6,084 bases of DNA, taken from Chitinophagia bacterium. GTDB taxonomy: Bacteria; Bacteroidota; Bacteroidia; Chitinophagales; Chitinophagaceae. The stretch's first letter is position 1. Each line of letters opens with the position of its first letter. This document shows, piece by piece, positions 1 to 6,084 of this stretch. The notes beneath the pieces are model-generated. The model saw only the letters and a program-made list of their open reading frames with translations. It was not told where the DNA came from and did no database searches. Made by a program: the position numbers and the translations under genes. The stretch covers positions 1 through 6,084 of the forward strand of contig RGVM01000176.1 in the NCBI GenBank assembly GCA_010027295.1, read 5' to 3'.

Positions 1-1
1 T

Positions 2-1183
2 GGTGCGGCCGAACTCTCCGCCCCAGATGACGAGGGTATCATCTAGCAGACCTCGTTGCTTTAGGTCCTTTACCAAGGCTGCTGAGGCCTGATCGGTCTG
101 ACCCGTGGCGCGTCGAATGCCCGACCAGATGCCGCCATGGTGGTCCCATCCAAGGTGGTAGAGCTGCACGAAACGAACGTCGCGCTCGGCAAGCCTGCGC
201 GCGATGATGCAGTTGTGTGCAAAGCTGCCGGGCTTGAGGACATCATCGCCGTACATGTCGAGGATATGTTGCGGCTCGTCGGAAAGGTCGGTAATCTCTG
301 GGATGGCCATCTGCATGCGGTAGGCCATCTCGTGCTGGCGGATCTGGCTGTCGATCTCGGGGTCGTGCCATATGCCGTTCTGGAGGCTATCGAAGCGCCG
401 GATATAGTCGAGGGCGTGTCGACGGTCCATGCGATCGACGCCGTCGGGGTTGTTGAGGAAGGGCACGGGCTCCTGCGTCGACATGAACTGCACGCCCTGG
501 TGGTGCGAGGGCAGGAAGCCGTTGCTCCAGGACGCGCTGGAGATGGGCTGGTCGCCGCCCCCCTTGGAGAGCATGACGATGAAGGCCGGCAGGTTCTCGT
601 TGAGGCTGCCGAGGCCGTAGCTGAGCCAGGAGCCCATGCAGGGTCTACCGCTGAGCTGGTTGCCGGTCTGTGTGAAGATGACGGCCGGCTCGTGGTTGAT
701 CTGTTCGGTGAACATGGACCGGACGATGCAGATATCGTCGACCACGGATGCGGTGTGCGGGATCAGCTCCGAGAGCCATGTGCCATTGGCCCCGTGGCGG
801 GCGAACTCGGCGGCGGGCATGGCCAGCGGGAAGCTGTACTGGTTGCTCACCATGCCCGAGATGCGGTTCTTGCCGATGACCGATTCGGGGATCTCCTGCC
901 GGTGCATCTCGTAGAGCCTGGGCTTGTGGTCGAACAGCTCCATCTGCGAGGGACCGCCCGCCTGGAAGAGGTAGATGACGCGCTTGGCGCGGGGCATGAA
1001 GTGCGGATGGACAAGGGGGCGGTTCTCATCCTCGGTGCCCGCGGCAGTCGAAGCCGCCGCAGTAGGTCTGGCACGGCCGCAGGACAGCAGCCCCTGCAGG
1101 GCGATGCTGCCCAGTCCCAGGGCCGACCCTTTCAGGAAGTCGCGCCGGTGCGCCGCCTGCCTCCGCTGATTCAGCTCGTCCAT
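2..1183 (-). CDS. DUF1501 (sulfatase-like) protein, Tat lipoprotein, C-terminus outside window
   Basis: This is a partial gene: 394 codons are present and the 3' end lies beyond the left edge. The family has an alkaline phosphatase/sulfatase-like fold and is usually encoded beside DUF1549/DUF1553 proteins; its substrate is generally unknown. Residues 12-18 read HRRDFLK, a twin-arginine motif. A hydrophobic stretch follows to LLSC at 32-35, so a folded, Tat-exported lipoprotein anchored at Cys35 is likely. An Ala/Thr-rich linker covers about 37-53. Family hallmarks are FQAGGPSQMELFDHKP (73-88), the Asn-His-Glu segment near 163-165, GWDHHGG (345-351) and WGGEFGRT (387-394). Probably about 80-100 residues are missing. 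ATG at 1183 is the only in-frame ATG after an upstream in-frame stop, and it directly precedes the Tat signal. It starts 7 bases after the upstream gene's stop, so the two are probably cotranscribed. No clear Shine-Dalgarno sequence is visible. The frame is intact, and the family call is firm. Confidence 0.93.
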   Translation of the reverse strand, partial: MDELNQRRQAAHRRDFLKGSALGLGSIALQGLLSCGRARPTAAASTAAGTEDENRPLVHPHFMPRAKRVIYLFQAGGPSQMELFDHKPRLYEMHRQEIPESVIGKNRISGMVSNQYSFPLAMPAAEFARHGANGTWLSELIPHTASVVDDICIVRSMFTEQINHEPAVIFTQTGNQLSGRPCMGSWLSYGLGSLNENLPAFIVMLSKGGGDQPISSASWSNGFLPSHHQGVQFMSTQEPVPFLNNPDGVDRMDRRHALDYIRRFDSLQNGIWHDPEIDSQIRQHEMAYRMQMAIPEITDLSDEPQHILDMYGDDVLKPGSFAHNCIIARRLAERDVRFVQLYHLGWDHHGGIWSGIRRATGQTDQASAALVKDLKQRGLLDDTLVIWGGEFGRT

Positions 1184-1190
1184 CTCATAT

Positions 1191-4100
1191 TCATTTTCGG
1201 GTCAGGAACTCGTCGGTGTTCATCAGTGCGTGGGCGACTTCGGCGAGGCATGCCAGGCCCAGCGGGTCTTGTGTCGGGGCAGGCTCTGATCCGACGGCAA
1301 GGCGGGCCTGTACCTTCGCGGGGGCGTCCTTGAGGCGGGCCTCGGCCTCGGCGTACATGGTCCGCATGAGGGCGGCCTCAGCGTTGGAGGGCCTGCGGCC
1401 CGTGACGATTCGGAATCCGAGTGCGAGTCGGCCCTCGACGGAGCCGCCGCCCTCGCGCTGCATCCTGAGGGCGATGAAGCGGGCCGCCTCGAAGATCTGC
1501 GGGTCGTTCATCATCGCCAGGGGCTGCATGGGCGAACTCGAGACGGTCCGGCGCACGGTGCAGAAGTTGCGGTCGGGCGCGTCGAAGATCTGCAGGAAGG
1601 GTACGACGCTGGTACGCTTGCGTACGGTGTAGATGCTCTTCCGGAACCTGTCCTCGCCGGCGGACAGTTCATATTTATATCGCCAGACCTTGTCACTCAA
1701 TTCCTCCCAGAGGCCAGCCGGCTGATAGGGGTAGACGCTGGGGCCGCCCGACTTCATGGACAGCAGCCCGGCGGCGGCGAGCGCGTTGTCGCGCAGCATC
1801 TCGGCGGGCCAGCGGTAACGCGGATGTCGCGACAGCCAGCGGTTGTCGGGGTCTGCGTTTCGGGTATCCGTATCCGTGACTGACGACTGGCGGTAGGTCG
1901 AACTCGTCAGGATGTATTTCAGCAATGCCTTGGTGTCCCATCCGTGTTCGCGATACCACACGGCGAGATGGTCCAGCAGCTCCGGGTGGGTAGGCTGCGC
2001 ACCCTGGTTCCCAAAGTCGTCGGAAGTGGCCACGATGCCCTTGCCGAAGACCAGCTGCCAGACGCGGTTGACGGCCACACGCGCCGTGAGGGGGTTCCGT
2101 TCGTCGAAAAGCCAGCGGGCGAGTCCGAGGCGGTTGCGGGGAAGGTCATCGGGGAAGGACAGGATGGAAGCGGGGGTGGAAGGCCGCACTTCCTCGCCGT
2201 GACTGTCATAGTTGCCGCGCTGCAGCACGTAGGATTTGCGCGGCCGGGGCAGGTCGCCCATCACCATGGCCTCCTTCAGGGTGTCGTACAGTGCGTTGAG
2301 CTCTATTCGTGCCCGGAGGAGCTCCGTTGTATCGGTCGTCGAGGGCCGGACACGTAACGGGATGGGCTTGAGCGAAGAGAGGTGCGCCACCTCGCGCGCC
2401 GTGAGTCTGCCGTCGAAAAGGTAGAACTCATCGACCTCTCCGCCGGGCATCGACTTGTCGAGTCCCTTCTCGCCGAGATGCAGCCCGGCGACGGCTCCCT
2501 TGTGGATGCTGTACCGCTGTCGGATATTCTTGTAGAGATGGTCGTACTCCACTTCCAGCGGCGCAGGCCTGCCGTCAATGTACAGCATCACACCAGATGC
2601 GCGACTGCTGCCATCGTAGACCACCGACAAGTGTGTCCAGCGGGTCGAGTCGAGCTCGGTGCGCGCGACCACGCTCACGGCGTCGTGGGGATAGGCATGG
2701 CTGAGGCGGAACATGGGCCGGTTGCCCATGAGGAGAAGGTCCCACCCCTGGTACCCGTAACGGTGGTTTTCGGAATGGTAGAGGACGGTCGCCTTGGGGT
2801 CGCGCCGGTTGGGCCGAATCCAAATGCTCAGGGAGAAAGGATCGTGTCGCTCGTAATAAGCGAGTGTCACGGGAGGGAACTTCACCAGCGTCTGGTCGTT
2901 GTAGCGGAGCGATCGCCCTCTAACACCCTTCCCGAACTCGGCCTTTCGATAAGTGCCGTTCGCGGTGGGGTTCACGTCGTTGAGGAAGATCCCGGAAACG
3001 GTGTCCTTGACGGTGGCACGGTCGAAGTCGAGGTGGGCCGTCGCCTTCGACGCAAGGGATGCCGCGATGGCGGCGTCCGGCACGTCGGCCTGCACATCGG
3101 ACATGGCCCGGAAGCGCCCCTGCTCCACCGCCTCGAGCCTGGCCACTTCGGCCTTCCATAGGGCGATGGCCCTGTCCTGCTCGGGCGTCGAGAGTCGTAC
3201 GGTAGGACCCGGCACGACGTCGGCACCGCCGTAGTTGGGGCTCCCCTTCTCGAAAGTGCTGTTGAAGAAGGCGAAGAGCGAGTAGTAGTCCTTCTGCGAG
3301 ACGGGATCGTACTTGTGGTCGTGGCACTTGGCGCAGCCCAGCGTCATGGCCATGAGCGCAGTGCCCAGGGTGTTGGTCCTGTCGGTGACGTACTCGACGC
3401 GGTATTCCTCCTCGATGATGCCGGCCTCCGAGTTCTGCTTGTGGTTGCGGTTGAAGCCGGTGGCGAGGACCTGCTCCTGGGTCGCATTGGGCAGCAGGTC
3501 GCCGGCAAGCTGCCAAGTGATGAACTTATCGAAAGGAATGTTTCGGTTATAGGCGCTGACGACCCAGTCGCGCCAGGGCGACATATCTCGGTGCTTATCG
3601 TCGAGGTAGCCATGGCTGTCGGCGAACCGCGCCACGTCGAGCCAGTAGGCGGCCATGCGCTCGCCGTAATGCGGGCTCGCCAGCCACTGGTCGATCCGCT
3701 TCTCGTATGCCTTGGGATCCTTATCGGCGACGAATGCGTCGATCTCGGCGATCGATGGGGCGAACCCCCGTATGTCGAAGCTCAGCCGGCGGAGGAGCGT
3801 CTCCCTGTCAGCCTCCGCGGCGGGGTGCAGCCCCTTGTCCTCGAGGGTGCGGAGGATGAACCGGTCGATGTCGTTCGACGGCCAGCGGCGGTCATCAACG
3901 GAAGGAGGGTTGGGGTCTTCGGGTGCCACAAAGGCCCAGTGCGGCTTGTACTCGGCGCCCTGCTCCATCCACTTGATGAGGACGGCCTTCTCGTGGGCCG
4001 TGAGCTCTAGGTGCGACTCGGGCGTTGGCATGCAGTATTCGGGGTCGGCGCTAAGGATGCGGTGTGCCACTTCACTGGCGGAAGCATCGCCTGGACGGAT

Positions 4101-4370
4101 GGCCTTGCGGCCCGACTCCGTGGTCTTTTCGTACGCGAAGGATGCGATATCGAGGCGGAGATCGGCCTTCTGCTTCTTCGCATCCGGGCCGTGGCAGGTG
4201 AAACACTTGTCGGACAGGATGCGCTTCACATCCCGGTTGAAGTCGATCTCGTCGGGAAGGGCCGCATACGCCTCCGCCACGTCGGCCGGCAGGTCCATGC
4301 GGGTACAGGCGACGAACGCCACGGTCAATACGGTGGAGAGCAGGCCCAGGGTTAGCAGTCGGTGGCGCAT
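1191..4370 (-). CDS. PSCyt1/DUF1549/LamG/DUF1553 lipoprotein with c-type cytochrome motifs
   Basis: With the start at 4370 the protein has 1059 residues. An N-terminal signal ends in a lipobox-like VAFVAC with Cys22, suggesting a lipoprotein outside the cytoplasm. The domains in order are: PSCyt1 (about 42-145) with a CFTCH heme c motif at 56-60 and a possible axial Met114; DUF1549 (about 165-372) with a second CxxCH in CAKCHDHKYDP at 346-356; a LamG/concanavalin-like domain (about 440-665; SLSIWIRP at 513-520, WTHLSVVYDG at 578-587, YIDGRPAP at 597-604, VDEFYLFDG at 646-654); and DUF1553 (about 745-1005; NPLTARVAVNRVW at 759-771, DDFGNQG at 784-790). The length is normal for the family. These proteins occur with DUF1501 partners, as here, and are thought to act on polysaccharides or other extracellular substrates, but the reaction is not established. 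The open frame extends 47 codons upstream to an ATG at 4511. I prefer 4370 because the lipoprotein signal begins there and the extension looks like noncoding DNA. The downstream DUF1501 gene follows after 7 bases. Confidence 0.93.
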   Translation of the reverse strand: MRHRLLTLGLLSTVLTVAFVACTRMDLPADVAEAYAALPDEIDFNRDVKRILSDKCFTCHGPDAKKQKADLRLDIASFAYEKTTESGRKAIRPGDASASEVAHRILSADPEYCMPTPESHLELTAHEKAVLIKWMEQGAEYKPHWAFVAPEDPNPPSVDDRRWPSNDIDRFILRTLEDKGLHPAAEADRETLLRRLSFDIRGFAPSIAEIDAFVADKDPKAYEKRIDQWLASPHYGERMAAYWLDVARFADSHGYLDDKHRDMSPWRDWVVSAYNRNIPFDKFITWQLAGDLLPNATQEQVLATGFNRNHKQNSEAGIIEEEYRVEYVTDRTNTLGTALMAMTLGCAKCHDHKYDPVSQKDYYSLFAFFNSTFEKGSPNYGGADVVPGPTVRLSTPEQDRAIALWKAEVARLEAVEQGRFRAMSDVQADVPDAAIAASLASKATAHLDFDRATVKDTVSGIFLNDVNPTANGTYRKAEFGKGVRGRSLRYNDQTLVKFPPVTLAYYERHDPFSLSIWIRPNRRDPKATVLYHSENHRYGYQGWDLLLMGNRPMFRLSHAYPHDAVSVVARTELDSTRWTHLSVVYDGSSRASGVMLYIDGRPAPLEVEYDHLYKNIRQRYSIHKGAVAGLHLGEKGLDKSMPGGEVDEFYLFDGRLTAREVAHLSSLKPIPLRVRPSTTDTTELLRARIELNALYDTLKEAMVMGDLPRPRKSYVLQRGNYDSHGEEVRPSTPASILSFPDDLPRNRLGLARWLFDERNPLTARVAVNRVWQLVFGKGIVATSDDFGNQGAQPTHPELLDHLAVWYREHGWDTKALLKYILTSSTYRQSSVTDTDTRNADPDNRWLSRHPRYRWPAEMLRDNALAAAGLLSMKSGGPSVYPYQPAGLWEELSDKVWRYKYELSAGEDRFRKSIYTVRKRTSVVPFLQIFDAPDRNFCTVRRTVSSSPMQPLAMMNDPQIFEAARFIALRMQREGGGSVEGRLALGFRIVTGRRPSNAEAALMRTMYAEAEARLKDAPAKVQARLAVGSEPAPTQDPLGLACLAEVAHALMNTDEFLTRK

Positions 4371-4412
4371 GGCTCGAACGGCTTCATCACGGCATAAAGG
4401 TAGTGACCCGGT

Positions 4413-4433
4413 CGAAGGGCACATCGCCCTTCG
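4413..4433 (-). repeat. Perfect 8-bp inverted repeat with 5-base loop
   Basis: CGAAGGGC at 4413-4420 pairs exactly with GCCCTTCG at 4426-4433 around a 5-base loop. The GC-rich stem should be stable as an RNA hairpin. It lies 42 bases upstream of the preferred ATG at 4370 and just upstream of the TACCTTTA candidate, so it could be a leader hairpin or an operator overlapping a promoter. No T-run follows it on the minus strand. Confidence 0.6.
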
Positions 4434-4438
4434 GCAGC

Positions 4439-4470
4439 GGTCCTGTGTACTCGTTTGGCAGGACAGGACC
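4439..4470 (-). repeat. Perfect 8-bp inverted repeat with 16-base spacer
   Basis: GGTCCTGT at 4439-4446 is exactly matched by its reverse complement ACAGGACC at 4463-4470, with 16 bases between. As RNA it could form a stem-loop in the leader of the cytochrome gene; as DNA it could be a binding site for a dimeric regulator. No T-run follows on the minus strand, so it does not look like an intrinsic terminator. It lies 5 bases from a second inverted repeat. Confidence 0.55.
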
Positions 4471-4511
4471 TTGACACTCGGTCTCGACGAAAGGGAAGCC
4501 TCATCCGGCAT

Positions 4512-4543
4512 CCCCTATAGGCCATGTCACTACGTCTTACAAA
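4512..4543 (-). promoter_or_regulatory. Possible promoter for the cytochrome/DUF1501 operon
   Basis: On the minus strand, TTGTAA (4537-4542) and TATAGG (4514-4519) are separated by 17 bases, a sigma-70-like arrangement. The same place also partly fits the Bacteroidota pattern, with TTTG at 4540-4543 and TATAGGGG at 4512-4519 (consensus TAnnTTTG, imperfect). It lies beside the only strongly AT-rich patch in the intergenic region. Transcription from here would give a leader of roughly 135 bases before the ATG at 4370, including both inverted repeats. This is a motif match only. A second weak candidate, TACCTTTA at 4395-4402, lies close to the start codon. Confidence 0.3.
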
Positions 4544-4550
4544 TTACGAT

Positions 4551-4575
4551 AAAAAATTCGCGCAGGTGCCTTTGG
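4551..4575 (-). terminator. Weak candidate terminator after the helicase gene
   Basis: About 20 bases after the helicase stop, the minus strand has a TCGC...GCGA pairing (4 bp, long loop, with a small GCC-AAA-GGC hairpin inside it) followed by a run of six T (4551-4556). The T-run is clear but the stem is poor, so this may be only the AT-rich part of the downstream promoter. Confidence 0.2.
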
Positions 4576-4595
4576 CGACAGGTGTATTCGGGTAA

Positions 4596-6083
4596 TCAGC
4601 CGATGGCAAGTTTCCGGCCCTCCTGCACGAGCATAGCCGGAGGGGCCGTCTCCATACGCCAGGTGATGCTCATGGGCCGCGCCCCCTCGTGGGTGACATA
4701 GGCCAGGAAGCCGCAACAGATGAAAGCCATCGTCAAGCCCTCCTCGTCCCGCCTGGCCTCCCTGACGAAGAGCAGGATCCGCTTACCCGTCCGGGCATGC
4801 TCGATGTACGAACGGCCCTTGGGCGTCTCAGGGGCCGTGGCGTTCTGGCTCTGCCAGTGAAACAGCTCTCCGTTGATGAAGTAGTCGTCGTACATCGTCG
4901 TGGGATTGAAGCCTCCCTCCGACTTGTCGAGGGTCACGAAGAAGGCCTCCGTGTGCAGCGCCTCGCAGAAAAGCACACCTTCCCGACTCGGATGAAGGCG
5001 ATTGAGATCCGACATCCCCAGACCGACCAGGACCTGCTCACGGGTATAGCGTCCATGCACCCGCAGCGCCGTATCGAAGGGCATGGGGACTTCATGCTCT
5101 GGAACATTCAGGCTTTCAATGCGCAGGGTGAGGTATTCGGAAACCTCCGCCCGGAGTCGGGGATCCCCGAAGATACCCTCCAGCCGATCCGACAGCGCAG
5201 ATACATCGGCCACTTTTGGCGGCGCCCCGAAGAGGTCGACATAACACATCAGCATCCACTGCCGGGCCTCTACATCCTCCGTGCGGGGGAATCCCTGTCC
5301 GAGGCATTGCCTGAGGAAAGTGAAATAGGAGGTGCTCCCGGTGGACAGCCAGGTCGTACCCATGCAGCGAGCAACCCCCCGGCGCCGGTCGTCAGGCTCG
5401 GGAACCTGTCCCGAGGCCGTTGCCATCCATTCGAACCAGAGCAGGTCATGAGCATATATCCTTGCCAGGGACACTTCCGTCAGCCGGAGGAACTCCCCAA
5501 GGCTGGGCTCCACATCGTGATCCAACCGGAATTGGCGGATGCGATCCAATAGCTTGTCTTTCCCGCCCCTGAAATGCCGTACTAGATTCTGGAGGATCTG
5601 GTCGCGGGCTGTCTGATCCAGCTGGATGGCGCATCCGAGGGGAAGGTGGGGGAAATCGTTCAGGATCTCGTCGCGGATGCGGGTGTGCGTCCGGCCGAGC
5701 AGGGCGCGGAAGCGGTGTTCGAAGCTGTACTCGACCCTGGCGTTGCCGATGAAGTCGAGCACCGTCAGGTAGGCCTTGCCCTCGTCTTTCCGGAGGCCGC
5801 GTCCGAGCTGCTGGAGGAAGACGGTCATGCTCTCGGTAGGCCGGAGGAAGAGGATGGTGTCGATGCCGGGGATGTCGACGCCCTCGTTGAGCATGTCGAC
5901 TACGAAGAGGTAGTGGGTCTCCTTCCGGCGGAAGCGCTGCAGGATCGCCTCCCGCTCATCGGCCTGGTCGGAAGTGAGGGCCTCGGAGCGCATGCCTCTC
6001 GCCAGGAAGCGCTCGGCCATGAAGACGGCATGCCGACGTGAGACGCAGAAGCCTACGGCACGGGTATCGGCAGGGTCGCGGAG
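4596..6083 (-). CDS. SF2 DEAD/DEAH helicase with DUF3427-type C-terminus, N-terminus outside window
   Basis: This is a partial gene: the last 495 codons are present and the reading frame stays open to the right edge. The ATG at 6020 is internal and not the start, because the 21 codons before it already encode helicase motif IV (AVGFCVSRRHA, about 9-19 of the fragment). Motif V is at about 61-77 (VVDMLNEGVDIPGIDT). Motif VI is QQLGRGLR at 91-98, with the likely arginine-finger residues Arg95 and Arg98. After the RecA2 domain comes a long helical region, then a C-terminal segment with DDYFINGELFHWQSQN (399-414) and RILLFVRE (434-441), typical of DUF3427 proteins. Full-length members are cytoplasmic ATP-dependent nucleic-acid translocases of roughly 1000 residues, often with an N-terminal phospholipase D-like nuclease domain; this cannot be checked here. 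A role in DNA restriction or repair is plausible but inferred. The stop is TGA at 4596-4598. A separate promoter probably serves the genes downstream. Confidence 0.9.
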   Translation of the reverse strand, partial: LRDPADTRAVGFCVSRRHAVFMAERFLARGMRSEALTSDQADEREAILQRFRRKETHYLFVVDMLNEGVDIPGIDTILFLRPTESMTVFLQQLGRGLRKDEGKAYLTVLDFIGNARVEYSFEHRFRALLGRTHTRIRDEILNDFPHLPLGCAIQLDQTARDQILQNLVRHFRGGKDKLLDRIRQFRLDHDVEPSLGEFLRLTEVSLARIYAHDLLWFEWMATASGQVPEPDDRRRGVARCMGTTWLSTGSTSYFTFLRQCLGQGFPRTEDVEARQWMLMCYVDLFGAPPKVADVSALSDRLEGIFGDPRLRAEVSEYLTLRIESLNVPEHEVPMPFDTALRVHGRYTREQVLVGLGMSDLNRLHPSREGVLFCEALHTEAFFVTLDKSEGGFNPTTMYDDYFINGELFHWQSQNATAPETPKGRSYIEHARTGKRILLFVREARRDEEGLTMAFICCGFLAYVTHEGARPMSITWRMETAPPAMLVQEGRKLAIG

Positions 6084-6084
6084 G

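Larger units (their letters stand above)
4371..4595 (-). other. Intergenic region upstream of the cytochrome/DUF1501 operon
   Basis: This is a 225-base stretch between the helicase stop and the chosen start of the cytochrome lipoprotein. It holds an AT-rich patch (about 4538-4558) next to a possible promoter, then two perfect inverted repeats. Two open frames cross it: the 47-codon extension of the cytochrome gene, and a 57-codon frame at 4352-4525 rich in Arg and Cys. Neither resembles a known protein. I treat the region as a noncoding promoter and leader. Confidence 0.7.

Noticed and set aside
137..1333. 398-codon open frame on the plus strand
   Set aside because: It is antisense to the well-supported DUF1501 gene and the end of the cytochrome gene. 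Its sequence shows no recognisable domain, and long antisense frames are expected from GC-rich codon bias.
2382..3161. 259-codon plus-strand open frame antisense to the LamG region
   Set aside because: It is a shadow of the cytochrome gene. The minus strand carries recognisable LamG motifs here, and the plus-strand product resembles nothing I know.
4352..4525. 57-codon minus-strand frame overlapping the start of the cytochrome gene (possible leader peptide)
   Set aside because: It is Arg- and Cys-rich, has no ribosome binding site and no family resemblance, and overlaps the next gene by 19 bases. Coding is possible but unsupported.
4557..4584. CACCTG direct repeat pair just after the helicase stop
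   Set aside because: Two six-base copies are too short to distinguish from chance and have no insertion-sequence or attachment-site context.
3712..4701. 329-codon plus-strand open frame crossing the intergenic region
   Set aside because: It overlaps the cytochrome gene, the putative promoter region and the helicase end on the opposite strand. It is rich in Ser and Arg with no domain signature, so I treat it as a shadow frame.
4689..5552. 287-codon plus-strand open frame antisense to the helicase
   Set aside because: The minus-strand frame has clear helicase and DUF3427 motifs over the same bases, while the plus-strand translation has none.

Overview
The window holds three protein-coding genes, all on the minus strand. 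Reading in the direction of transcription, from high to low coordinates, these are: the C-terminal half of an SF2 helicase with a DUF3427-type C-terminus (entering at the right edge); a large lipoprotein of the PSCyt1 / DUF1549 / LamG / DUF1553 type with c-type cytochrome motifs; and a DUF1501 (sulfatase-like) protein that runs off the left edge. The DNA is GC-rich (about 60% by eye). Most long open frames on the plus strand are antisense shadows of these genes.

Right part (4596-6083): the helicase fragment contains motifs IV, V and VI of the second RecA-like domain, then a long C-terminal region ending in the FHWQSQN-containing DUF3427 segment. Its ATPase motifs I-III and any N-terminal nuclease domain lie outside the window.

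Middle (4371-4595): a 225-base intergenic region. It contains an AT-rich patch with a possible promoter and two adjacent perfect inverted repeats. It separates the helicase from the cytochrome/DUF1501 pair, so that pair is probably transcribed from here.

Left part (2-4370): the cytochrome-domain lipoprotein and the DUF1501 protein are separated by only 7 bases and almost certainly form one operon. Such gene pairs are well known in Planctomycetota, Verrucomicrobiota and Bacteroidota. Both proteins carry export signals that end in a lipid-attachment cysteine: the cytochrome protein has a Sec-type signal and the DUF1501 protein has a twin-arginine signal. They are likely membrane-anchored partners outside the cytoplasm, perhaps acting on a polysaccharide or another extracellular substrate. 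The substrate cannot be read from the sequence.

Organism: a GC-rich member of one of these phyla. A Bacteroidota-like lineage is slightly favoured because both partners are lipoproteins, Shine-Dalgarno sequences are weak or absent, and the cytochrome segment resembles Bacteroidota homologues as I recall them. This is an inference. I see no tRNA, rRNA, CRISPR array or insertion sequence. I did not find a convincing undescribed system. The points most worth checking are the paired inverted repeats and the genomic neighbourhood of the helicase.
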